Source: Austropuccinia psidii (taxonomy: Eukaryota > Basidiomycota > Pucciniomycetes > Pucciniales > Sphaerophragmiaceae). Taken from it: DNA of 64,000 nucleotides. How positions within the stretch are numbered: the stretch's first letter is position 1; every line of letters begins with the position of its first letter. Of this stretch, positions 34,490 through 45,648 are shown piece after piece. The notes under the pieces were generated by a model. It did no database searches and was not told the origin of the DNA. It saw only the letters and a list, made by a program, of their open reading frames with translations. Position numbers and translations under genes: made by a program. The DNA lies in the NCBI GenBank assembly GCA_023105745.1, contig JALGQZ010000001.1, forward strand, positions 41,936,082-42,000,081, in the 5' to 3' direction.

Positions 34490-35282
34490 GAAAGAAGAAT
34501 GAATAAAAACTTGATGATACTTTGAATAAATTAAGGCTTGACCAAAACAATCAAATGAGAATCTTGATGAACTTGAGAAATCAATTAATAGTCTTGAAGT
34601 GAATCAATATGAATAAATCTTGAAGAGTGAAGATGACAAAGTCAAATTCCTATGAATAATCAATTTCAATCAATAAGTCAAATCAAGTAAATCAAGTCAA
34701 TTCAAAATCAAATCAATTAATTCTTGAGGAATTCAATCAATATCTTCAAAATTCAATTCAATTTTAGTGAGGAATAAAATTCAAATCAATCAATCAAATA
34801 AAATCTTGAGGATAAATCAGCTATCTTGAGGAATCAAATCAAGTCAATCAATTCAATTCAATCAAAGTCAATTCAAAATCTTGAGGTGAAATCAATGTCT
34901 TGAGGAATCAATCAATCAATCAATAAGCTTGAGAAATTTCAAAACCAAAATCACTGAATACCCCAAATCAATAAAAACCCTGAATGATGAATCAATTAAC
35001 CCAAATAATTCCACTCAAATAACCTGATAAAAACCTGAATTCAGACAAAAAGAGAAATGAGAATGATAATGAGAAAGTGAAATGGTCAGCAGAATTTTTG
35101 AAATGAGAAAGAGAATCAATTTTCATTTGAATGAAATGAATGAGATGAAAATTAATGAGAGAGAGAAAATCATAAAAAATCATAAAAATCATAAAATCAT
35201 GAAAAGACCATAATTGAAGAATGAGAGAAATGAATATAAAGGAATGAAAGAAAAAGAAGCAATTATGAGTTAATTAAAATAA
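34490..35282 (-). other. 5' leader of element B
   Basis: About 790 noncoding bases between the 5' LTR and Gag. The minus strand is a loose array of TTGATT and TTGAATTGA words interspersed with CCTCAAGA or CTCAAG (at least five copies between 34590 and 34935). The C leader has the same style. Such leaders usually hold packaging and dimerisation signals. No clear tRNA primer-binding site was recognised: the first bases inside the LTR read TTATTTTAATTAACTC. Confidence 0.55.
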
Positions 35283-36058
35283 TGTCACAGGGGCTCTTCT
35301 AAATGAAGAGGGCCTGGCACTCAGTGAACAGACTTACTTATGGAGGGCTCAAATGAAATACTCAAATGATAAGAGTAATGAAATAAGATAATATTTTCCT
35401 AGTCATAAAATAATAAAAATTAAAAGATATGAGAGGAAAACAAAAGCAACAATAAAGAGCCAAACAGAAATAATCCTGTACCACTGTTTCAACCTGTTCA
35501 GAACAGAGAAAAGGATTAATGAAGGATATGGCCACCAGGACTCTACTGAACAGGTGAGGGAAGGCAAAGACTAACTTAATAAATAATAAAATAATATTTC
35601 TTAATGAGAAATAAAATAATATTAAATAATAAATCCAATATTTTAATTAACTGGGATAAAACCCCCAGGCGGATGAAGAGGGGCTGGTATATGTGAGAAA
35701 TACCAGCCTTGGAGTTTGAGTGTTGAGATACTGGCCTGTATGCTGGAAGAAGTTGGATGTGGGATTGAATCCTGTATTGGTGAATCCAATACAGGTTATA
35801 CAGTCAATACAGGTATTTGCGCCTGTATTGATTACAGGCCTGTATTTGGTGAATCCTGTATTTGGGTCTTGCCTGTATGAAACTGTATTGAGGTCTGAAA
35901 ACTGTATTTGGAGAATGTTGAATGAAACCCCCTTGCTGATTGGGTTTTGAAGGGTATCAATGAAATAATGATTGTTGCTGATTGGGTTTTGAAGGGTATC
36001 AATGAAGTAATGATTGTTGAAGATGATTGGTAATGCCCCTGCCTCCTTGGCTGTGACA
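35283..36058 (-). repeat. 5' LTR of element B
   Basis: 776 bp, equal in length to the mate at 17102-17877, with only scattered substitutions. Same TGTCACAG/CTGTGACA ends, CTGTATT cluster and 42-bp duplication. The outer flank ATTCC (36059-36063) matches 17097-17101. Confidence 0.93.
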
Positions 36059-36063
36059 ATTCC

Positions 36064-36611
36064 ACTGTGGGGATTTGGGGCACACAGTTCAAATTTAAGG
36101 AGGCCAGAACTGTATTGACCCAGTTAAGTCAATATAGTTGGGCGACTCCCCTTCCAGGATCAGTCTTTCAGCTTTTCACATATACTGGTCACCTTTTAAG
36201 CCCTGGGGAACTTTCCCCAGCTAATTAATATATTGGATTTATTTTTATTTTTATTTTATTTTTCATCATTGAAGTCAATACCAATAATCTTAAGTCAGTC
36301 ATTTGCACCTTTTTCTTTGCCTTTCAGTGAATATTGGTGGTCATATCCTTTACTAATTCCATTGTAATTTCTGGCAGGTTGAAACAGTGAATTGAGGATT
36401 CATTTGGTTGGCCCTTTGGCTTTTGGCTTTTCTCTTATTATTCTTTGGCCTTTGGCTTCATTCTTATCTTTGGCATATCTTGTATTGATCTCATTTTCTC
36501 TCAAAGAAATATATATCTCTTTTATTTCTTTATTCTTTTGGAGCCCTCCAAATGTGTTCTTCATTCCTGAATGCCAGGCCACTCTTGCTTTTGCCAAGAG
36601 CCCCTGTGAAA
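36064..36611 (-). repeat. Solo LTR, family E, right part
   Basis: Continuation of 16027-17101 beyond element B. It contains a polypyrimidine-rich middle and ends GCCAAGAGCCCCTGTGAAA; the expected TGTGACA end has changed to TGTGAAA. The outer TSD ATATG is at 36612-36616. On the minus strand the first 100 bases resemble the C-family LTR. Confidence 0.82.
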
Positions 36612-36616
36612 ATATG

Positions 36617-36785
36617 AAGAAAATAAAATGAATTATCTCCTTGATTATAATCAACAGCTTAATGAAAATAATATTTCAGATTAAGAAATATTAAGGAAAA
36701 TATCAGAATTTTTAAAAGAATCCATTCCTCAAGAGCAGGAATAAATACCTCAAATACCTCAATTTACATAATTTCCCATATTTAG
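36617..36785 (+). pseudogene. Element F, C-terminal tail
   Basis: After removing the E LTR and one ATATG, the frame at 16026 continues as a further 22 sense codons (EENKMNYLLDYNQQLNEN) before a TAA, then about 25 more residues with stops. Composition is Asn/Lys/Glu-rich like the preceding tail. Beyond about 36785 no coding pattern persists. Confidence 0.6.
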
Positions 36786-37360
36786 CAATAAAAAAAAGTT
36801 CAAAAAAGGAAAATTAAGCACAAAAAACTAAATAATACTTCAAAATTTATGAAAAATAGTAAAATAAATATAGAGTTCACTTTAGAAATGATCTAGAAAT
36901 ATAACAAAAATATAACTTTCAATAAAAGAAGTTATAAGGAAGAAATATTTTCTTTTTAAAATAAATTTTGCTTTACTGATAGAAAAACAAATTTACATAA
37001 TATAAATAAACATAAAAAATGGAATATTCAAGGGTCAGAGGAAAGGAAAATTCTTCCAAGAGGCCTGAATAGTTCACCTTTATATTAAATTTTCATCCTT
37101 TTGTATTAAAAACTTTTTTCTTAATAAATAAAAGTAAAAAAAATGATTAAATAAAAGAATAAAATAAAATAAAACATCAATAAAAAAATAATAATCTAAT
37201 AAAAAGAAGAATTCTGTATTAATAATCTTACTGACTATTTGGCTTTTAACTTGTACATGAATATTACTGGATGTATTTTTTATTTATCTTTTGATGTTTT
37301 TTTTCATTGTCTCAGAAAATAATGTGCAAAAATAAAATAAAATATATATAGGAAAAAGAA

Positions 37361-37394
<34 letters not shown>

Positions 37395-37433
37395 AATAAT
37401 ACAAAAATAATTTATATATATACATTTAAATAA

Positions 37434-37465
37434 CAGTTTAATGTCCTGAGTAAGACATTAAACTG
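37434..37465. other. Perfect 12-bp stem with 8-nt loop
   Basis: CAGTTTAATGTC, loop CTGAGTAA, then the exact reverse complement of the arm. A related hairpin at 40344-40367 keeps the loop (CTCAGTAA) but changes the arm on both sides. Not followed by a T run, so not a simple terminator. Confidence 0.75.
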
Positions 37466-38187
37466 CTTAACCTTAAAACCTTATTTTTTATTATTACATG
37501 AAATTTTATTTAAATAAAAAATATTTTTAATTCAATGTTTTATTTTCCTCAGCTTATTAATTATTTAAAAAAATAAATATTAAAAGTTAAAAACTTGAAT
37601 AAAAATCAAAATAAATAAAGAATAAAATACGTAGCAATTATTTTTTTGGGGGACGTGTTGGTATCTACAATCTAAAGGCTGTTTTTCTTAGAGGCATGGA
37701 AAGTTGGTGTTCTGGGAAAACAATTACGTTTATATATTTAAGTAGAAGTACCAAAATAACTGATAATAAAAAAATAAATAATAATAACAAATATAAAGAA
37801 ACTAAAGAGTCTAGTAATAATGCAAGGAACACAAAAAAGAGACACTAATAATTTATTTTATTTATTACAAACCTAGCGTCAAATTTGTTTTTTTATTTCA
37901 TTTTATTTATTTTTTCGTTTTTTAGCATTTAATAGTTATGTGAATAGCTATAAATAAATATTGATAAGTAAATAAAAGAAAATAAAGGTGTTCAAGGCAT
38001 TCAATAATAAGCCTAAGAGCCGCTGGTGTGGAAAAGTTCTTTGTATGGCCTGTTAATTTGATAGCATGCAGGTTCAGAAGGAGGTTGTTTCTTGGAGATT
38101 AAGATCAAGAGTCTATATATATAATAATAATAATAATAATGAATTGATAAATAAATAAAATAAAAATGGAGAAAAGAACTTACTCTT

Positions 38188-38659
38188 CTAGGTAAGTATA
38201 CCAAAAAACAATGGAACAAACAGAAGCCATAATAATGTTGTGAGATTTGTGGAAGGTGTTGTGACAAAGAAGAGGTGCATGTTAGTACCAAGCTGATTTA
38301 TTTCAGTGTCAAATAAAAATAAATAACAACCAAGGTCAGTCTTCAACTCAGAAAGAATAGGAGGAAGAGGTGGAGTTGGAATCTCAGATTGGACCCAGGA
38401 AGGTGTGGCAGGAGACACAGCTGGTATCTTGGGTGTAATTGGGGGAGGAGAAGAAGTCTTCCAGTCCAAAAACATGTTCAAAAATGGAGAAATTATGGCT
38501 ACTGTGTTTGAACCTAAACTTGGATCAATAGGAAAATTGAGAATGGTCATAGCAGCGGAGGACAAAGTATTGTTGAAATTTGTACTATTGATTGTAGGAC
38601 TATTTGGCTTGTCATCATTATTAGGAAGAGGATTCAGAGGATTAAGATTGGGAAAAAAA
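38188..38659 (-). CDS. Unrecognised open frame (hypothetical)
   Basis: A minus-strand frame of about 155 codons counting upstream Asn/Pro-rich codons; the first ATG-type start gives 125. It has a Pro/Ser-rich middle (SSPPPITPKIPAVSPATP) and a hydrophobic C-terminus of about 18 residues (LLWLLFVPLFFGIL) that could be a membrane anchor. A GTAAGT donor lies just after the stop. GC content is higher than the surroundings. I recognise no family. It could be an exon of a decayed element or a small host gene; confidence is low. Confidence 0.25.
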
Positions 38660-40857
38660 AATTAAAAGACAGCTGGAGAAAATTATTGGAGATGGTGTAT
38701 AAGCTAACAAAAGGACTGCTTAGAAGCAGTAAAATGAAACTATAGAAAAAATTATTAAAATGAATAACTACATTTTTCTCACAGGAAAAATTGGGACAAA
38801 CCTCAAGAGAAAACAAAATTTTGGATTGCCCACTATCAAAAAAAAAGCAACATAACATCAATTATTTATCTAAAAAAGGGCAGAGAGTGAAAAGAAAATA
38901 GTTAGTCAGTAATTCAGCAAAATATCCAAAAAAAAGAGAAAGGAAGAAATCAGATCAGTAAAGTGTGGGTAAGAAGGAATGACTTACTTAAAAGCCGGCT
39001 AATTATTCCTGAAGTTCCAAATGTAAGTTGGTGGACCTAAACACATCAAAAAAATAAAAATAAGGTGAAAAATTATTATATGTAAAAAAACAAAAAAAAA
39101 CATACAATCAGAAATTATCAATGAAAACAAGATTGGAAAGTTCTCTTGGATGGATAAACAAAAATAAAACTAGTAATAAAAGACAAATAAACAAATAATA
39201 AGAGTAAAGTAAACTTATGTATGAACAATTAGAAAAGGAGAAACGGCATTGGCCAATTGATTTTGGCAATCAATGGCCAAAGGGAAAGGGAAAACGTAAA
39301 AAATAAAAAATAAGAGAAACCCATGGCGGCAATAGAAAAAAAATAATACAAAACCACAAACATGGACAAAAAAAGAAAACTAAAGCATAAAAGTAATAAT
39401 AGATAATGAATAAATAAAAAATAAATAGAGACCCATGGCAGCAATCAGAAATAAATAATACAATGTCACAAACATTAATGACAGAAGAAAACATAAAATT
39501 TTAAAAAAATAAGATACAAAAATTAAAAATATAATAAGAATAAGAAGAAATTGGGTTTTGGAAAGGCACAAGCCCAAAACATTGTCAAAAAGTAGTAAAA
39601 TGACAAAAATCATGCAGCTGCTGCATAGAAGCTGCACAATCTATTACAGCATTGATCCTTTTACATTTGAAAAATTGCATATGAAATCAAATATTAATTG
39701 TATTATTTTTTATTATATTTATTTTTTTTAGTTTTTCAATATTTTATTAATTTTATATATAAAGTTGAAAAAAAGTTATTATAATAAAATCATATGAAAT
39801 AAAATAAATATAATTAAAAATAAATAAAATTAAAAAAAAATAAGAAAAATAATAATTAGAATTAAAAAACACAATTATTGTAATAAAATCAAATCAAATA
39901 AAAAAAAATATAATAAAAAAAATAAAAAAAATAAGAAATGAATAAATAAATAATAAAAAGAAGATAAAAGAAAAGATTAAACATAGAAATAAATAAAACA
40001 TAATGATTAAATATGTTTTAATTTATTTATTTTAAATCTTCAACATTATAAAAAAGTAAAGAATATATATTTGAATTTATTTTAATTCTTCTTTATTGTA
40101 TAAAATATAATATATATAAATATGAAAAAAATTAAGAAAATAAAGAATAGCATATATATTAAAAAATTTGAATTTATTTTATTCTCAATAATATCATAAA
40201 AAGGAAGATTAAAATGGAAAAGCTACATGAAATTTAGCAGCTATATATAAAATAAAACAATAAAAACCATCAAAAAAGAAATAAATGAATAAAATTAACA
40301 ACCAGAATAAAATTCATTGTTTAATTCCATGTTTAATTATGGCTTAAAGTCCTCAGTAAGACTTTAAAAGGCTCAATTTATATTAATTCATATTAAAATG
40401 AATATTAAATTATAGTACATAATGTATTCTCCATTTGTCTATTATTTTTTAAGAAAAGTAAATGGAGAGGGTAATTTTCCCCTGAATATTATCAATTTAT
40501 AGTTATTAAAAAATATATTAAATTCAGATTTGGTTTTATTATTATTATTATTATTTCATTATTTTGTGGAAGAATGGAAGTATTTATTCTTTGATGGTAG
40601 TATTATAAAAAAATGGAGAGGGGTTGGACCCTCAGCCATCCAATCAATATCAAATGAAAAATGGTGTGATTTTACTGATAGTTTAACTTTTATTTATATA
40701 TTTAATATGATTATAGACAACCTATTTGGGATTTTTATTATTATTAAAGTATTTGATCCAGCTTGGGAAATTAGTTTATGAATTGTGTTATTTATCATTT
40801 TATCAATGTTGTTTTAGTGTATCTTAATAATCACTAAAATCACAAGAACAAAAACAG

Positions 40858-41020
40858 AGGTCCTAGACATGACCTTAAACTTTCCAAATCATCTTTTATT
40901 GTTTTTATCAATAAATTTCAAGAACTCAAACATAGGTCCTGAGTATGACCTTAAACTTCCTTATAAAGATGGTTTATTCTAATTAGTCTCAGGACTAAAA
41001 CAGAGCTCCTGGACAAGACC
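40858..41020. repeat. Three related short hairpin motifs in tandem
   Basis: Motif AGGTC, 8-nt loop starting CT, GACCTTAAAC occurs at 40858-40880, 40934-40956 and (with one arm mismatch) about 41004-41026, spaced 70-76 bases. The loop length equals that of the hairpins at 37434 and 40344. The flanks also share AAAACAGAG or CAAACATAG. Confidence 0.6.
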
Positions 41021-41203
41021 TTAAACTGTACCAAACTCTTGGTGGGAATAGTTAATCAGAAGGAACTTTTGGTAGCTGGAAGGAATTTGTCAAATGGAAA
41101 GGGAAATTTTTCTCAAGAAGTATTTATGGATTCAAAAATAAACAAAAAAATAGGGAAAATTTAATTAATCTTCAGTTGGATAATGGATTCTGGGGACAGC
41201 ATT

Positions 41204-41240
41204 AAATGGAGAGGGGGATGTGGTATGCCATACCATATCA
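41204..41240 (+). other. Possible polypurine tract and LTR edge of a decayed element
   Basis: A purine run (GGAGAGGGGGA) is followed at 41219 by TGTGGTATGCCATACCA, a TG-start with a 7-bp inverted repeat around one base. This is the arrangement at a copia 3' LTR. No mate or second end was found, so this is tentative. Confidence 0.25.
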
Positions 41241-42281
41241 GCTTAATAAAATCTTTCAAGGGGAGTGAAAAGAAAAAGTACCCCTATGGGTAGCCTCTGT
41301 TGGAAAAAAAACAAAAGGATACTTGTCCTAGTTGGTACCACAGGAGGCAATGTGTTGATGCTGAAACTACTGTGTAGTGCAGACATTTCAATTGCATATG
41401 CTTTTAGCTTGGTCTCAAATCTAATAGCTCTTGCGCTCAAACAACCTTTTCTTTCTTTGTAACTTTTATTGCTCTTGAGAATTTTTTTATTTATATGCAT
41501 CTTGATAGATCCTCTCAATTGATGGAAGTCTGTGATTGAATTAACTGAAGAGTCTATCAATATACTGATGAAAACAGAAAACAAAATAATGGTATATCAG
41601 TTTCTCAAAGCACCCATAACAAACATTGTGCAAATAAATCTCAAATGAAAGTAGGACTCAGTGATATTACCTCAGGGCTTTTGATAGAAGAAGACCACTT
41701 TGAAAAGGGCTCACAGGTATTTTTTGAAGGCGTTGAAAGAAATTCTGCCTCTTTGGTCAATAGAAATATTCCTTCAGAATTAATAGGTAAGCTGTTCATT
41801 TCTTCTAATATCTTACATATTACTAACTTTTTCTTATTAGAGCTTCTTTAATGCTTCATGGCATGGATGTACCTTGTTGGTGGTGTCAGAAATATCAGGT
41901 TTCTAGAAGATACTTAGTGTGATTCCTTGAAATCATTCAATTCAAGGAAAAGAACTCAAATGCTGAAAAGAATATTCCAAAGGATAGATGTATGACTTTA
42001 AAATGACTCAATGTTATTCCTCAACTTGAGAATCTTCTTTGTTGCCCAAGATGTTACTGTGCTTAAAATATTGAAGCTGCACCATAAGAGTGTGGAAATA
42101 GGCATTTTACTTACACCCCTCCTTGTGGAAAAGCTTTTTTTTTAAAAAAAACCAACACATCTTCCTGAAATAAATAAAAAATCACAACACTTCTCAAGAT
42201 TGTCTACAGCCAAAACTACTTGAAAGCCAGAATCAATACTTATAGCTCAAGCTTTTCTGATTGGCTCAAGTGGTTTATATC

Positions 42282-44277
42282 TGTGAGCCTTTGAGATATG
42301 ACCACATATCCAAAAAGTTCATAGCAAAATTTCTGTAATAATTATACTTATGATATTTATCTCAAAAATTAGGAAAATACCATAAATAAGTATGGAATCT
42401 GAATTGAAAAAAGATCTAATGAATAAACATGTGAAATGAATTACACCATTAGATTCCTCATGGTAAAATACACATATACTATTTTCATGGCATATCTGTA
42501 AAGTCAATATTTAATGAGCTATAAGTAATAATACCTTATAAAAAACATAAATCATTAATTATTTCAGAATCCAATGAGACAACATGTGAAATAAATTGTA
42601 CCATTAGATTCCCCACAAATATTCACACATAAAACAATTATAAAGATATTCTCTAAAGCTAATACTTAAGGCATTAAGCTGAATATATGCACTTTTTTGG
42701 GCAATGCATATATTCATGGTTTTTAGCTAATATCTCTGGACATATACAAGATAGAGAGATAAACCAAAAATAAAGTCACCACGTAATTACTGTAGGAATA
42801 CAGATATGAGCTTTATCTCCAAGCTATAAACAAGGTTAAAACCTGTAATGGATTATTGAATAAAATCAATAGAGCTGTTGACCACTTTGGTGTGAAAGTG
42901 GTCCAAACTTAAAAAGGCGTAGACAGTCAGACTCTACTAGTTCATACGTGAAGAATGACATAATTTTTATTATAATATTCAAGTTATAACCCCTTGAAAT
43001 CATGGTTTGAAGTTCTAAATATTAAATTTAGACAGAAAAGATGAGTTACAAGAAAAATCATCATAAATTGAGTTTTGATGATGTAATAAAATGCCCTTGG
43101 AAGTTTAGTAATGACATTCCAAGCTAACAGAATCCACTCTCAGAATTGCTGTAGCATGTATAACTTAAATGTTATTAATGATCAAAGTTCAAGCTTACAT
43201 TTGATCATTTATGATCACTCACTGTAATCTTATTCTAGGTTTAACAGTCATATAAGTGATAAAACTGATAAATACTATTAGATTATTATTAATAATAATA
43301 AAATACACAAATTTTAGGCTTCTTCCAAGCCTATGATGTCATCAAACGTAGAGTTATAGTGATAACTCTGAATACTGGTGTGATAATGAGATAAGATGGT
43401 TTGCTCATGATGTAATCATCACTAAACATTAAAATATTGATCATTTCTAGTAGAAAGCTTCCGTAAACGTCTACTAGAAGCCTTCTGGACTCTAGAAGGG
43501 AGGTATTTACTATAAATAAAGCTCTTTTTACTCTATTTTCCCCTCAGATGCTTACAAAACACTAAATAATTAAATCAAAAAGGTAAATTTTTTATTCTTT
43601 ATATATAAAACTTTTATATTATTAAAGAAGAAAGATCATATTCATTATAATAATCAATATTGACATGATTACTTCAATTATTTAATTGTTTTGCTCAAAA
43701 ATCTCTTAAAAATCTCAAATCCACGTAAAATCAAGATAATTGGTAATTTCTATTAATTTTTATTGTAAATACAATTTAAATAAGATTTATTTATATTATT
43801 TGGCATAGAAAACATTCAAAATTATCATATTAAGTGTGAAAAGTAGGTTATGTTCTTCTATTATAATAATTCTCTCTCTATTATTACTTTAATAGTTCTT
43901 TAATTAATATGAATGGTATTTATATTAATTTATAACTTTGATATTAGTAATATTATTTTTATTAATTGTTTTTTATTTATAAAATTTTTTTTTTTACGCC
44001 TTTAATATTTGCTGGTAACAATAATAAAGTGCTTATAAATATATTAATTATTATATATCAATATATTTGTTTATTATATTATCTTTTTATAATATGAATT
44101 ATATTATTATATTTATTTAATAATATGATCATATTTTATGCCTTAATTATAATAATTCACAGCTATTATAATTTATTTTATCTTATTATTCATTATTCAT
44201 TATTCATAAGGACATTCACAGTACAATAAGATAAATATTTGCAATATTTACTTATTGTTTCATAGTCAAACCTTACA
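42282..44277 (+). repeat. 5' LTR of element A
   Basis: 1996 bp, TGTGAGCCTTTGAGATATG to CCTTACA, aligned along its length with the solo LTR at 12341-14307 and with 62240-63438. There is no coding content. A run of TATATAAA at about 43610 lies in the last third. Confidence 0.92.
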
Positions 44278-44279
44278 TT

Positions 44280-44298
44280 TGGGGGCCTGGCCATGATA
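44280..44298 (+). other. Primer-binding site of element A
   Basis: TGGGGGCCTGGCCATGATA, two bases inside the 5' LTR, equivalent to the site in element D. The changes relative to D are confined to the middle. Confidence 0.65.
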
Positions 44299-44774
44299 TT
44301 TACTTAAAAATACCTTTAAAAAGAATATAATTGGGTTTATCCAATAATAAATTATAATTATAATAATAAGGTTATATAATAATTTTATATTTATTGATTT
44401 TAAAAGCTATTGAGGTATTTGGAAAGCAATTGTACTGTCTTACATGTGGGTCTTCATATCCTTAGACTTGCAAAAACTTTCTTTGAGTGACTCCAGTGAT
44501 TAAATAAGATATTCTATAGATTAAAAATAATTTTCTATTACAAATTAATTTTGTAAAAGAATCATATTCACTTTTATTTTATTCTTCAAAAATAAAAACA
44601 TAAAAAATAATAAAAACCAACAAAAAAAAGCTATTTTTATTCATTTCTATTCATTTCTTTATTGATTTCATTTTTTCAAAGATATAAAAGCAAATTTTAC
44701 ATGGAAAATTTCCATATCTTACCAAAAAGGAACACTTCTTATATAAAAGACTTATATTTACGTGACACTTTTAG

Positions 44775-45643
44775 TGTTTGAAGAAAATCCAACAGAAAAA
44801 AACCAAGCCACTGTTTAAAGATTGGTGGAAGAAACTTTCCCAAGTTCTCCAACACCAATTGTCATTACAAAGAAGAAAGCTAAGAAATTAGACTTTCCAG
44901 GACCCACTATTCAGGACTCTTAAGGTGAGTACCTCATTTATAAATTGCCATAAGAAGAATTCTTGTCCTAAAAGCTTCTTATTTATTATTTCTCAAATTA
45001 TGACTACCAGAAGAGGCTCCCAATGCTCCATCCAATAAGATGGAGCTGGACTCAGAGGTAGAATTGATCCCTCATAAGGGAAAAGGAAGGGCAATATCCC
45101 CAGTGGAACAGAATCCACACAAGGAAGTGCCTTATCCCAAAGGCAAGTCCCAGAAATGCCCATGATATCCGAACCAGAGTTAGAAATAAGTATGCGTAAC
45201 TCAAACAGTTACAAATCACATTCAGAGGGCTCAGATAGACATTTACATGAGCCACTACAAGCCGTACTACACAGTGTACAAAGACAAGGACTGGGAAATG
45301 TTGCCCCAAATACACCAAGGAGTGATGAACTCCTTTCAGATCCTCAAAAAGTTCCTCACAGAGGAGGAGATAGTGGTGTGCGCCAATGGATGGAATCCAT
45401 TTTCATCCAAGCCTCAAATCAAAAAGATCAAGGAGTACCACTCCAAAAAGAGGGAGGAAAGCAAGGAAGAATCCCAAGTAGCTTCTACCAGCAAGCCTCA
45501 AGCCAACCAACCTCCCCAAGAAGGGAAGAAGAACAAGAAAAAGAATTGGAGGAAACCATATACCCCAAGCTACAGGATTCCAAAAATCCAAAAAGATTCC
45601 ATGGACAATGTCTTCAACATGGCCAGAACTTTGATGGAATTCA
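44775..45643 (+). pseudogene. Element A ORF1 with conserved intron, cut by element C
   Basis: After a TTTTAG acceptor, exon a (44775-44924) encodes EENPTEKNQATV and FPSSPTPIVITKKKAKKLDF. Two in-frame stops are visible in it. A GTGAGT-CAG intron (44925-45010, 86 nt, phase 1) sits where D has its intron. Exon b begins EEAPNAPSNKMELDSE. After several stops around 45159-45190 the same frame gives IDIYMSHYKPYYTVYKDKDW, FLTEEEIVVCANGWNPF and SYRIPKIQKDSMDNVF, matching D ORF1. It ends at the C insertion; the last codons continue at 56943 (KEEQRMRK), then TAA. A second open frame overlapping 45156-45734 is probably a shadow. The role is unknown. Confidence 0.6.
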
Positions 45644-45648
45644 AAGAC

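Larger units (their letters stand above)
17102..36058 (-). mobile_element. Ty3/gypsy chromovirus B, full length, interrupted by element D
   Basis: Both LTRs are 776 bp and differ at only a few positions. TSD ATTCC is at 17097-17101 and 36059-36063. On the minus strand the order is 5' LTR (35283-36058), leader, one fused Gag-Pol frame, long 3' noncoding region with polypurine tract, 3' LTR (17102-17877). The frame encodes Gag, zinc knuckle, protease, reverse transcriptase, truncated RNase H, integrase and chromodomain. Element D sits in the Gag-protease junction. Near-identical LTRs indicate recent insertion, yet the coding region has several stops and deletions. So this copy was probably moved by proteins supplied in trans or decayed quickly. 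Confidence 0.92.
36786..42281. other. AT-rich remnant region between elements F and A
   Basis: Mostly low-complexity A/T DNA with AAATAAAT and AATAAT runs, in particular 37100-37660, 38860-39240 and 39700-40300. Islands of more ordinary composition lie at 37660-38760, 39240-39660 and 40830-42280. No recognisable retroelement domain, LTR pair or RNA gene was found, apart from the stem-loops, the small open frame and the possible LTR edge listed separately. A short plus-strand frame at 41645-41851 has no recognised motif. Confidence 0.5.

Noticed and set aside
34640..34960. AATCAATCAATC runs considered as a satellite
   Set aside because: The words are irregular and limited to the B leader; the C leader has the same texture, so it is an element feature rather than a genomic satellite.
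41243..41584. 113-codon minus-strand frame and an opposing 65-codon frame, considered as a copia RNase H remnant
   Set aside because: No TEAEY or other RNase H motif could be found in any frame.
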